In this document: positions 10,232 to 18,954 of the stretch, one piece after another
Layout: each line of letters starts with the position of its first letter
How positions within the stretch are numbered: position 1 is the first letter of the stretch
NCBI GenBank assembly: GCA_946894095.1
Contig: OX335650.1
Location: forward strand, 5,208,001-5,272,000
DNA length: 64,000 bases
DNA from: Incurvaria masculella
Taxonomy: Eukaryota; Arthropoda; Insecta; Lepidoptera; Incurvariidae
Direction: 5' to 3'
Position numbers and translations under genes: made by a program
The notes under the pieces: model-generated
What the model saw: only the letters and a program-made list of their open reading frames with translations
Told to the model about the DNA's origin: nothing
The model's database searches: none

Positions 10232-11354
10232 TTTTTATGCAATCTGACATGGATAGCTAATACCATACAACTACCGTAATACTCTCAGAATTTCAATAGG
10301 CCTTCGACTCGGTGCTAGATTGTGCCACCCTCATACGTGCGTCTGTGGTACCAACGTTACCGAATGGGGCCACCACGGTTTATCATGCCAAAGGAGCGCT
10401 GGTCGTTTATCCCGCCAGGGATACAATTACGCGGTAAGCCAGCAATGGTGGGGAGCTGGTCTAAGTCCCTGCTACATTCAGATACCATTATAAAAAAAAG
10501 AGCACTGGTGACAGCAAACTATCCCAGCATCACCGAGCCCCCAGGAATTAGTCGCTCGGATGGTAAACGCCCGGACGGTGTGACCTTAGTGCCGTGGGCA
10601 AGTGGAAAGGCATTAATATGGGACGCCACATGTGTGGATACTCTGGCGCCGTCCTACATTCAGGCCACTTCTCGCGCGGCCGGAGCTGCAGCTAAGAGGG
10701 CAGCAGCAAATAAACATCATAAATACAGCTGCGTGGCGAGTTCCTTTGAGTTTTAAGCTTTCGCCGTCGAGACACTCGGTTCATGGTCACCAGAAGCATA
10801 ACTTTCGCTTTAACATTAGGCGAACTTTTAAATGAAAGTTCCGGTGATCCCAGGTCCGGGGCACATTTTGTCCGGCGAATAAGCTTCGAAATTCAAAGAG
10901 GTTAACACCGCCAGTATTTTAGGTACAGCTGGATCTTCGGCTCTTTTAGTTTAAATTACATATGTATTTTATTAACATTAGTTCCTACCTATCTAATAAA
11001 GAGATTGTCACTACCGTTATGATATTAGCCCAATACACCACATTCCCGAAGGAATTAGGTGCCATAGCCAGGATCTTCCCTTTATGAGCACGGCTACATT
11101 GAACTGGATGGAGAACACCGACAATTTTTCATTGCAGCTTCGGCCATCTTTTCATCCAATGCGATGGTACCAACCCGGGCGGGCTTATACCCTACCACCT
11201 AGTAGGTTAAGGGGACCTACAGCTTAACATGGATTCCGAACCATGGAGCAGCTCGCATTCGTGACGAAATGCACTTATCGAACTCTGAAAGGGAAAGAAA
11301 GTGGTGCATGTCGGGGCGAGGAATTGTCGAGCGCCACTTGGCTACGTGCCGCTC
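10232..11354 (-). mobile_element. S1-t SINE split by a retrotransposon insertion
   Basis: The 3' tail of the SINE (minus strand) occupies 10232-10277 (TTTTTATGCAATCTGACATG on the plus strand). The rest continues at 11010-11354. The word ACTACCGT is at both edges of the interruption (10270-10277 and 11010-11017), as expected for a target-site duplication. The body and S1-t 3' half (TTCCCGAAGGAATTAGGTG) are well preserved. The head is degraded but ends GAGCGGCACGTAGCC in minus-strand reading, like the A-box region of other copies. Confidence 0.85.
10278..11009 (+). mobile_element. 5'-truncated copy of the RLE non-LTR retrotransposon
   Basis: This 732-bp fragment is a close copy of 14696-15392. 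It encodes the C-terminal zinc-knuckle and endonuclease part: residues GKRPDGVTLVPW and LIWDATCVDTLAPSY are intact. It has about 45 extra bases relative to the other copy at 10430-10480 and a TAA where the other copy reads TTA near 10756. Further frameshifts follow. It ends CTATCTAATAAAGAGATTGT, the same 3' end as the larger copy and without a poly(A) tail. It is flanked by an 8-bp duplication inside an S1-t SINE, so it is a typical target-primed, 5'-truncated insertion. Confidence 0.9.
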
Positions 11355-11399
11355 AAATGCCGCACATGAAAGCGACTGTATTGCTCTCTTCAGACAAAA

Positions 11400-11640
11400 G
11401 TGTTAGGCGATAGCCGCGCTCCGACACCGGCCGCCGCCGCCCCGGGTGATGGATGGCGGAGGAGTGGGGGCGGGCACGGCCGTAGCGGGGCGGCGCGGGC
11501 CCGCGCGACAGCCCTGATGGATGCGGGCCGGATGTCCATCGCTCGCAGTGTCGGGTTCCGGCCTCGCGGCGACGCCTTCCCGGCTCCCGGGCCGAGCAGT
11601 GGGCCGGAAGAATGTCGCACTGTTGGGTGGATGGCGATGG
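11400..11640. other. GC-rich island without recognisable gene
   Basis: It is CG-dense (GCCGCCGCCGCCCC and GGGGCGGCGCGGGCCCGCGC words) and lies directly after an S1-t SINE. Frames stay open on both strands at once, as expected from composition. No domain is visible. Confidence 0.4.
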
Positions 11641-11682
11641 TCGCTCTGTGGCAAACGAAATCTGTAGCCTAAACAGACAGAA

Positions 11683-11993
11683 AAAAAACCGGAGAAGTGC
11701 GAGTCGGGCTCGCACACGAAGGGTTCCGTACTATCGTACAATAATTAACACAAAAATCACGTTTTTTGTATCGGGGCACCCCTTTAATTTTTAATTTTTT
11801 TTATGTTACCTATTTGTTGTTATAGCGGCAAAATAAATATACACTCTGTTAAAATTTCAGCTGCCTAGCTATTACGGTTCATGAGATACAGCCCTGAGAC
11901 AGACGGACGGATGGACGGACGGATGGACGGACGGACGGACGGACAGCGGAGGCTTGGTAATAGGGTTGCGTTGGCACCCTTTGGGTATGAGAT
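11683..11993 (+). repeat. GTGCGAGTCGGACTCGCAC repeat, full copy with GGAC microsatellite
   Basis: It starts with GTGCGAGTCGGGCTCGCAC, continues GAAGGGTTCCGTAC, GTTATAGCGGCAAAATAAAT and TTACGGTTCATGAGATACAG, and holds a run of about 14 GGAC/GGAT units at 11900-11945. It then has GGAGGCTTGGTAATAGGGTT and CACCCTTTGGGTA. The same order is seen at 30337, 33742 and 34024. I remember this repeat as widespread in moths and butterflies; its class is not assigned here. Confidence 0.75.
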
Positions 11994-12574
11994 CTTCAAA
12001 AGCCAATGAACACATTTTTCTGGTACATCTTGTAAAATGTAAGAAGAGTTTTAAGCTGTAGAGCAAGATTAAAACTTGATTTTTAAAATGTATTTGTTTC
12101 TTTTTTAACACGCTTTTATTAGCTTGGGTTGTATCTATGTATGTATCTATGTAACGGAATCTTTGAACTTAATTTTCACCAGTTTCCAGAAGTCTGATTA
12201 ATTTGAAACTTTGCATACGTATCAAGGACCGATGACAATGCAATAATTTCATAACAGTTTCCCATTATCCTTATTAGGACCGCCAGGATTAATAAATTCT
12301 TTTATAGATCCTCTGTAGTGGAGTAAAAGAGACAGAGCTAGCGCGAGATCTGCGCATGCCCGCACTTTCGGACTTACTCTTTCGCTCGGGCACTTGGTAC
12401 TATGGAGTGTAGAGACTCTGTACACTCCATACTTGGTACAGTACAACGGAGGCAAAAATGTTTTCAGGATAATTGCGTTCTCACCTTGTTCATTCTTTAT
12501 GCATGTGTAGGTACTAATGAGTCTAATATCAAATTACTGTATATAATATTCATAAAATATATAATATGATAACC
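11994..12574. other. No gene; small hairpin at 12402-12430
   Basis: ATGGAGTGTA (12402-12411) pairs with TACACTCCAT (12421-12430). A TATCTATGTATG microsatellite lies near 12131, followed by words (TTTGAACTTAATTTTCACC, TTGAAACTTTGCATACG) that look like a moth-type dispersed repeat. Confidence 0.4.
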
Positions 12575-12887
12575 GTGATTCACAAAAGGCTTTTTAGTCA
12601 CAACAAAATAATCAGAGGCGCAGTAAGGCTGCTATCATCATCGGACAGTATCGCTCCTGATAATGCTGAAACACTGGAATCATTGGAATCAAACAGCCCC
12701 GTCACGGCCACAAATCTTCCCCGAAGTAAATATTGAAGATATCTCAGTTGTAGTTGCAACAGATATATCAGTTTTACACGCTTTAAGGTCTTTTCCAAAC
12801 AACTCATCGTCAGGTATGGACGGTATGACACCGCAACATTTAAAAGACATAATCTGTTTTAACTCGGGCGTAACAGGTAAAGAGCTT
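12575..12887 (+). pseudogene. Reverse transcriptase, N-terminal part, frameshifted
   Basis: Reading frames here give NKIIRGAVRLLSSSDSIAPD, typical of the linker before the RT fingers, then after a frame change near 12700 the segment IEDISVVVATDISVLHALRS and FPNNSSSGMDGMTPQHLKDI. The GxDG word matches the start of the RT domain of this element type. The frame ends at codon CTT (12885-12887), where the SINE begins. The next codons of the same frame resume at 13278, so the protein segment was originally continuous. Confidence 0.8.
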
Positions 12888-13277
12888 GTCAGCCTCAGTG
12901 GCCCAGTGGCGCGACACTTCGGCGATCGCTCTCCGAAGTTAAGCAACGCTGGGTCCGGTCTGGTCTTGGATGGGTGACCATTCGACCGTTGAGAGAGGCT
13001 GGCCGTGGTTCGGATTCCACGTTAAGCTGTAGGTCCCCTTCCTTACTTACTAGGTGGTAGGGTTTATCCCGCCCGGGTTGGTACCATCGCATTGGATGAA
13101 CGATGGTCGAAGCGGCAATGAAAATTGTCCGTGTTTTCCATCCAGTTCAATGTAGCCGTGCAATATAAGGAAGGTCCTGGCATGGCACCTAGTTCCCATG
13201 TGGTGTGTTGGGCTAATACTATGACAGAACTTGTGGTATTAGCCATCCATATCCAGTCACATAAAAAAAAAAAAAAA
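12888..13277 (+). mobile_element. S1-5S SINE, full length, inside the RT gene
   Basis: This is the best S1-5S copy and the reference for the family. The 5' end GTCAGCCTCAG is the same as in the copies ending at 25595 and 45436. TGGCCCAGTGG (12899-12909) fits the RNA polymerase III A-box consensus. Downstream, GAAGTTAAGCAACGCTGGG and GTCTTGGATGGGTGACC resemble the A and C boxes of the 5S rRNA internal promoter. The body (from GGTTCGGATTCC on) is shared with S1-t. The 3' half is TAGTTCCCATGTGGTGTGTT and the tail is A-rich (13263-13277). The insertion is 390 bp, a multiple of three, but stop codons inside it break the RT frame. No target duplication is evident. Confidence 0.9.
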
Positions 13278-14696
13278 CTACAAAGCGCACTCACATATGT
13301 GATAAATTTGATGTTGTCAGGAAAAGTGAACCCAGAGTTTTTACCATATCTCGATGGAGCTAGATTAATAGCACTCAAGAAAAAGGATGGAGGCATCCGA
13401 CCGATAGCGGTTGGGTGTACACTACGACGAATAGCTGCCAAAGTGGCCGGTGCCTCAGTCAAAGAAAATCTTGGATCCATTTTCCGCCCAAGGCAACTTG
13501 GTTTCGGCACAAAAGGAGGAGCAGAAGCCGCCGTTCACTCAGTGCGCACGTATCTTAAAAGCTCTAGGGCAGATATTGCTGTGAAGATTGATTTAAAAAA
13601 TGCCTTTAACTCTGTCGAAAGAGACTCCATGTTAACAGCAGTTAACGATCATATTTCATCCGCATATCCATTCATCTACCAATCATATTCAAGCCCGATT
13701 TATTTATTTTATAATAATTTCAAAATTCTGTCAGCGTCTGGATGCCAGCAAGGGGATCCTCTCGGTCCAGTTATTTTTAGCTTGACAATACAATCAATAA
13801 TCGAGACCCTCAGCTCCGAGCTAAATCTTTGGTACCTCGATGACGGTGTGTTAGCGGGCAGCGCTGAACAAGTTTTGAACGATTTAGAAAGTGTAATCAA
13901 ACAATTCAAACTAATCGGCCTAGAGCTGAACCCTACAAAATGCGAAGCAATATTCTCGAAATTAACCGCCGATAGGACCACAGAAATCAAAAGCCTTTTG
14001 GAAAAAAATACACCGGGAATCAAAACTCTAACTGAAGAGAACAGATTCTTCCTGGGCGCCCCGTTGACGGAACAATCCACAACAACGCTTTTAGAAAATA
14101 AAACCAATATGTTGGAGATATTCACAAATCGCCTTCGTGCTATCCAACCTCATGTCGGCTTACATCTCCTTAAATTTTGTTTTGGTATCCCACGATTCAC
14201 ATACTTTATGCGCTGTTGCCCTTTATGGCGCAATACAGAAGCACTAACTAAAATAGACGCTATTGTCAAAAAAGGCCTATCCCAAATAACGAACATTCAA
14301 TTAGAAGGAAATGCTTGGATACAAGCCTCTCTTCCCATAGGCTTCGGCAGAGTTGGCATACGATGCACAAAAGATGTTGCACTTCCAGCATTTTTGAGTT
14401 CCGTCCACAGCAGTTTACCACTCGTGGGTAGTATTCTTTCACCATCACTTGGCTGTGATTTCGAGGTGGACTGCTTGAACAGGGCTATCGAAGGTTGGAA
14501 ATCCAGGTGCCCAGAAGAACCTATTCCAATCCGTCTTAAACTCCAAAAAGCCTGGGATTTGCCGATTATAAAATCTATACACTCTTCCCTCTTGATGAAT
14601 AGTGCTGACATTGACAAAGCTCGCATTCTAGCATCATCAGTCGCCGAATCCGGGGCGGGGGGCCTATCCATCATCAAGCCTAGGCACTCTGCTTGA
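13278..14696 (+). pseudogene. Reverse transcriptase, main catalytic block
   Basis: The RT copies element RNA into DNA at a nicked target. In order, the frame shows LIALKKKDGGIRPI (motif 2), VKIDLKNAFNSVER with the first catalytic Asp at 13590, GCQQGDPLGPVIFSL (motif B), WYLDDGVLAG with the paired Asp at 13839-13844 (motif C), GLELNPTKCE (motif D) and FFLGAPL (motif E). A thumb and connector region follows to PRHSA. All catalytic residues are present. The apparent start codon at 13125 lies inside the SINE and is not native. The frame ends at 14696 through a shift near 14680-14690: in another frame [20 protein letters not shown] carries straight on into the endonuclease. The remnant has few lesions and is therefore rather young. 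Confidence 0.9.
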
Positions 14697-15336
14697 CAGT
14701 AACACTCTCAGAATTTCAATAGGCCTTCGAGTCGGTGCTAGATTGTGCCATCCTCATACGTGCGTCTGTGGTACCAACGTTACCGAATGGGGCCACCACG
14801 GTTTATCATGCCAAAGGAGCGCTGGTCGTTTATCCCGCCATTACAATATAAATAACATTATAAAAAGAGCACTGGTGACAGCAAACTACCCCAGCATCAC
14901 CGAGCCCCCAGGAATCAGTCGCTCGAATGGTAAACGCCCGGACGGGGTGACCTTAGTGCCGTGGGCAAGTGGAAAGGCATTAATATGGGACGCCACCTGT
15001 GTGGATACTCTGGCGCCGTCCTACATTCAGGCCACTTCTCGCGCGGCCGGAGCGGCAGCTGAGAGGGCAGCAGCAAATAAACATCAAAAATACAGCTGCG
15101 TGGCGAGTTCTTTTGAGTTTTTAGCTTTCGCCGCCGAGACACTCGGTTCATGGTCACCAGAAGCGATAACTTTTGCTTCTACGTTAGGCAAACTTTTAAA
15201 TGAAAGTTCTGGTGATCCCAGGTCCGGGGCACATTTTGTCCGGCGAATAAGCCTCGAAATCCAAAGAGGCAACACCGCCAGTATTCTAGGTACAGCTGGA
15301 GCTCCGGCTCTTTTAGAAGAAGTTTTTTATCTTTAA
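14688..15336 (+). pseudogene. Zinc-knuckle and restriction-like endonuclease domain
   Basis: This is the C-terminal part of the same polyprotein, now one frame away from the RT. From 14743 it reads [10 protein letters not shown], then WGHHGLSC, a Cys/His cluster (CxC with HH and C) like the knuckle that precedes the endonuclease in R2-type proteins. RPDG at 14935-14946, followed by D in LIWDATC (about 14989), matches the PD-x(12-15)-D core of the restriction-like nuclease that nicks the target site. A helical tail rich in Ala and Ser ends in EEVFYL and a stop at 15336. The Met at 14743 is internal and not a start. This domain is also present, broken, at 10278-11009. Confidence 0.88.
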
Positions 15337-15398
15337 GTCTAAATTAAATATGTATTTTATTAACATTAGTTCCTACCTATCTAATAAAGAGATTGTAC

Positions 15399-15626
15399 AA
15401 CCGAACATAATTTTTTAATCTATTTATTTTACGGGACAAAATTTGGTAAACACCAATGCTTTGAAATTACAGTCGATAAGGAAGGAATTTAATACGATCA
15501 AAAAATTTGTAATTATAAAGTCTTATTGATTAGAGTACAAATAATGCATATGAATTCGAAAAATCGAACTAAAAAATGAAAAATAAATAATAGTTTAAAA
15601 AAACTAAAAAAACACGCTTTTATAGC
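15399..15626. other. AT-rich flank
   Basis: No gene. The word CGAACTAAAAAATGAAAAATAA (near 15564) is repeated in diverged form at the start of the inverted repeat that follows, so the inverted-repeat family may extend outward into this flank. Confidence 0.35.
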
Positions 15627-16027
15627 TAACCGAACTAAAAAATAGAAAATAATTTTTAATTTTAAAGAGTTTATATTACAGTAGTAGAAGATCGAACAAT
15701 CAATCAGAATTTATCACCTCAAGATAAAATTATAATAAAGTTTCAGTTATTAACAAAATAATTCAATTCAGAGTAAAAAGCGTGGGGTGCATTTTACTAC
15801 TTTTCATAACTCTCCTCTGATAGACAGTTGCAAATAGAATGATTGTTACATTTACTTTATCAAGCACCCCACGCTTTTTACTCTGAATTGAATTATTTTG
15901 TTAATAACTGAAACTTTATTATAATTTTATCTTGAGGTGATAAATTCTGATTGATTGTTCGATCTTCTACTACTGTAATATAAACTCTTTAAAATTCAAA
16001 ATTAATTCCTATTTTTTAGTTCGGTTA
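15627..16027. repeat. Long inverted repeat, 164-bp arms around a 73-bp loop
   Basis: The left arm (15627-15790) starts TAACCGAACTAAAAAATAG and ends AAGCGTGGGGTGC. The right arm (15864-16027) is its inverse. The inner roughly 135 bp of each arm are identical by eye; the outer 30 bp carry about four mismatches. The loop has no ORF. It could be a foldback or long-TIR MITE. The identity gradient suggests recent insertion or arm-to-arm gene conversion. Confidence 0.85.
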
Positions 16028-16204
16028 TTATTATTTATTTCAACTATGCTTTTGTTTTCAAATCTTCACCCACGGGGGAAAATTTGTCCCAAAATCAAGG
16101 GTTTATCATCGAAATTTGTATGAAAGTTTTTCGGCTTTATCTCTCAGCCATGTTATCACGGTTTTTTATAAATGTACTTCATTGACATGATTTTTTTAAT
16201 TTGA

Positions 16205-16262
16205 GAGAATAGGACAAAACATTATGACCATTCAGAGGATGATCTGGGACCATTAGATGATG
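16205..16262. mobile_element. Half copy of the CTGTTACTAATAAACCCA MITE family
   Basis: GACAAAACATTATGACC and ATTCAGAGGATGATCTGGG recall the right half of the element at 27073-27180 (AAACATTGTATAAC, ATTCAGACGATGATTTGGG). The left half is not found. Confidence 0.4.
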
Positions 16263-16364
16263 GAATAAGCTCGCTCGGCTTTCAGTACTTATTGGATCCA
16301 ACCAATCATTCGATCAGTACGTTAATAATATTTACCAGAACTATCTTAACCAGTTAGTTAATAA

Positions 16365-16606
16365 GTAAATATACTTTTTCGTACTAAGCAGGTACGTCGC
16401 TTATTCCAAGGAATGTGACATGTATGTACGTATAATCGACCGTGAAGCAAGGACACATTAAATGAAGAAGGAGCCCAGTAAAAATAACTACTTTACGAAT
16501 ATACTGCAAGGCTGGACCCGAACCAGCAACACATACCATTCGCGGGTATTGCGTCTACCAATTTCGCCACCGGCTGTATACCCATAATTTGGAATTCTCC
16601 TACAGT
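16365..16606 (-). mobile_element. S2 SINE with tRNA-Leu-like head
   Basis: On the minus strand the head (16578 to 16513) reads GGTGGCGAAATTGGTAGACG, an A-box region strikingly like tRNA-Leu, and then GCTGGTTCGGGTCCAGCC, a B box in a paired stem. The body follows with GCAGTATATTCGTAAAGTAG, TTAATGTGTCCTTGCTTCAC and CATTCCTTGGAATAAGCGAC. The head lacks a full acceptor stem with its partner, so it is a SINE and not a tRNA gene. Other copies are at 18955 (plus) and 3592 (minus). Confidence 0.75.
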
Positions 16607-16734
16607 TAATAATCCTGACCACTAACCTTACCTAGCCACCTGGGGCCGAGTTCAACCATGTTTCCTGAAAAACCGAAGATTTTTCAATACAAACACTATA
16701 GCGACGTGTCACGTGAGTCAATGTTGCCACCACA

Positions 16735-16930
16735 ACAGTGGAGGCGGTCCGTCGCGCCGCACGGCGACCCATTAGGCCGGTAGTCGGAAAATATGCGTGC
16801 ATTAGTGTGGCCATTAGCGAGGCGACAGATTACAAGATGGGCACCGGAAGTGCGTATCGGATGTGCGACGACGCCCCCCCACCCCACCCCACCCCTCCCC
16901 TCTCCACCGCCTTACGGGGCGCTCTTGCCG
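16735..16930. other. GC-rich island without recognisable gene
   Basis: CG-rich at 16740-16800, then a C-run (CCCCCCCACCCCACCCC) near 16876. The frames on both strands are low-complexity proline-rich readings. Confidence 0.35.
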
Positions 16931-17056
16931 CACCGCAGGCTATATAATAATGAAACATTTGCACATGGTGCTGTGAATTGTAATACAAGTGGTTCCACTG
17001 GATTTATTCCCGTTCAAGTCGTAACGTAAAATTGTACTGCTACTTACCATAATTTG

Positions 17057-17559
17057 AGTTTCAGCGACATCTACATTTGAAGCATTGTAATCAGATTTGG
17101 AAAATAATCTGAAAAAGTATTGGTCTTATCATTATAATCTATATCCTATCTCATATAAATGAATGAATGAATGAATAAATTCTTTATTGTGCATAAACAA
17201 AAATACAATTTCAGAGAAAACATACAGCAAAACAACAATACTGCACAAAGGCGGACTTATCACTAAGAGTGATTTCTTCCAGTCAACCCTTGGGGTGATG
17301 AGGAAAGGCAATAGAAATATCTGTAGGTAGGTGACACACCAGAATTTGAAAAGAAAAAAAAAGAATTAACTCTATAAACATACATATACCATAATATATA
17401 CATATTTATACATATAATTGAATATACTAATATATATGATACAATACACTAATACATATTATTATATCCACAAACCTATCCTGCTTCCGACGAATGTCGA
17501 TTTTCCGATTATTTTCAAAATCTGATTGCAATGCTTCATATGTAGATGTCGCTGAAACT
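17057..17559. repeat. Inverted repeat of about 59 bp flanking a 385-bp interior
   Basis: The left arm 17057-17115 (AGTTTCAGCGACATCTACAT at its start) is matched inverted at 17501-17559 with about five mismatches. The interior contains a retrotransposon 3' end (17160-17335) and an AT-rich segment. Either the arms are the ends of a MITE that later received the insertion, or the whole is a composite element. Confidence 0.6.
17160..17335 (-). mobile_element. Non-LTR retrotransposon 3' end with (CATT)n tail
   Basis: On the minus strand the segment ends in ATTCATTCATTCATTTATAT, a simple-repeat tail, preceded by AATAAAGAATTTATTC. AGGCGGACTTATCACTAAGA and TCTTCCAGTCAACCCTTGG (plus strand) resemble the 3' untranslated region that I remember from CR1/Jockey-type LINEs of moths. 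No coding part is present. The clade is an inference. Confidence 0.5.
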
Positions 17560-17654
17560 AGAATTAATGATATAGCGGTTAATGTATCGTATCCATTAAA
17601 TACATAACATTACTTACCATAAGTCCTATATAGGGTTGATACAGTTACAGTTAA

Positions 17655-17800
17655 TACAAAGGTCGAAGCGGCCAGGAAAATTGTCCGTATTTTCCACCCA
17701 ATTCAATGTTTTCACACAATATAAGAAGGTCCTGGCATGTCACCTGATTACTATGAGGTATGATGGACTGTACAGTAGGTGTAGTCCATAAAAATCCAAA
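17655..17800 (+). mobile_element. S1 SINE 3' part
   Basis: It opens AAGGTCGAAGCGGCCAGG and continues ATTGTCCGTATTTTCC, CACAATATAAGAAGGTCC and TTACTATGAGGTATGATGG. The CAATATAAG word is S1-5S type. The 5' part is missing. Confidence 0.65.
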
Positions 17801-17873
17801 TAATAAATCGAACCTGCTCGCAAAATTTTATGAGAATCGGTTTAGAAATGCGACCTGTAGAGGAAAACGGTCG
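17801..17873. other. Short repeat-like spacer
   Basis: The words AACCTGCTCGCAAAATTTTA and GAGAATCGGTTTAGAAATGCGACC have the feel of a LINE 3' untranslated end, but the segment is too short to assign. Confidence 0.25.
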
Positions 17874-18291
17874 TTTTTTTTTTTTTTTTTATGCGACCTG
17901 ACATGGATGGCTAATACCACACAACTACCGTTATGATATTAGCCCAATACACCACATTCCCGAAGGAAGTAGGAGCCATGCCAGGACCTTCCCTTTATGA
18001 GGCACGGCTACGTTGAACTGGATGGAAAACACGGACAATTTTTTCATTGCCGCTTCGACCATCTTTTCATCCAATGCGATGGTACCAACCCGGGCGGGCT
18101 TAAACCCTACCACCTAGTAGGGAAAGGGGACCTACAGTTTTACATGGATTCCGAACCATGGAGCAGCTCGCATTCGTGACGAAATGCACTTATCGAACTC
18201 TGAAAGAGAAAGACAGTGGTGCAAGTTGGTATCGAACCCGGGCCTCTGGTACGCTAGGCCAGTCCCCGCGCTACTAGGCTACGAGCCGCTC
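17874..18291 (-). mobile_element. S1-t SINE, full length
   Basis: This is a reference copy for S1-t. On the minus strand the head reads GAGCGGCTCGTAGCCTAGTA with the A box, then AGAGGCCCGGGTTCGATACC with the B box. TGCATTTCGTCACGAATGCG, CATGGTTCGGAATCC, CCGCCCGGGTTGGTACC and GAAGCGGCAATG follow. The 3' half is the S1-t type and the copy ends at a 17-nt T run (plus strand, 17874-17890). Confidence 0.9.
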
Positions 18292-18954
18292 AAACAGACA
18301 GACATGCAAAACATTTTTTATCCAAACTGAAACGCAGACGCTTCGCTGGGTCAAATAAGTACAACATTTACACCCACAACAGCACCCACACAAGTGCCTT
18401 AGACGTTAAAATTGTATTCGATATCTTGACCACTTGGCCACGACTCAAAAAATATATCCTATGTTATTGTAGGCATTGAATATAGCATTAAAAACGATAT
18501 ACATTGATTAATATTTATGTGTTAGTAATGTTGACTAAACGAACACAATTCGCCCAAACAGTTCCAGGCAAGATACACCTGACCAACGCGAACCCTGCGG
18601 TTCGGCAGTCAAGAAAAATATATTTTCACTTGGCCTTCTAAGGTACATAAATATCTCAACATTGGAGACGTATCGAAACCGTAACCGTAGGTATAGGAAG
18701 CTGCCTCCCCGCTACCCCTAGGTTGATCAATCATCCCTCCCGCCGCTCTCACCCTTTCCTTCGCGCCTCGCGGTCGGATCGCTCGGACTTGGCTGAACCA
18801 CCCTGTACTAGTACTACCCTGTAGGTAGCGACTTCCGAAAAAGTGAGCGATTGTCCGTGGGTAAACACATTTATCGGTGTAAGAAAGGTTTCTAGGTTAC
18901 ATTGTAGGTACTTCTCATAGTCAATAAGTGTACACATTTAATTACTACATAACT
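18292..18954. other. No gene seen
   Basis: Mixed sequence. The minus-strand frame at 18749-18937 has no motif. No repeat match was found. Confidence 0.4.

Larger units (their letters stand above)
12575..15398 (+). mobile_element. Non-LTR retrotransposon with restriction-like endonuclease, 5'-truncated and SINE-interrupted
   Basis: The layout is an upstream RT segment (12575-12887), an inserted S1-5S SINE (12888-13277), the main RT block (13278-14696), the zinc-knuckle and endonuclease segment (14688-15336), and a 62-bp 3' untranslated end finishing TATCTAATAAAGAGATTGT. Elements with RT followed by a PD-(D/E)XK-type endonuclease belong to the early-branching non-LTR groups that include R2, R4/Dong, NeSL, Hero and CRE. 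The catalytic YLDDG box and the RPDG endonuclease word should help place the clade, which I cannot do by eye. The 5' end of the element, including any N-terminal DNA-binding domain, is missing. There is no poly(A) tail. About 2.4 kb remain without the SINE. Confidence 0.9.

Noticed and set aside
11353..11741. Overlapping frames of 112-120 codons on the minus strand
   Set aside because: They run through a GC-rich island where stops are rare in every frame, and show only Arg/Pro/Ala-rich sequence.
11890..11945. Stand-alone GGAC microsatellite
   Set aside because: The run is an internal part of the GTGCGAGTCGGACTCGCAC repeat and is present at the same place in its other copies.
12905..12985. 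A 5S rRNA gene or pseudogene
   Set aside because: Only the internal-promoter part resembles 5S rRNA, and the same segment recurs at the head of several SINE copies, so it is part of a mobile element.
13064..13510. Open frame on the minus strand across the SINE and RT
   Set aside because: It is a shadow of the S1-5S SINE and of the RT on the other strand.
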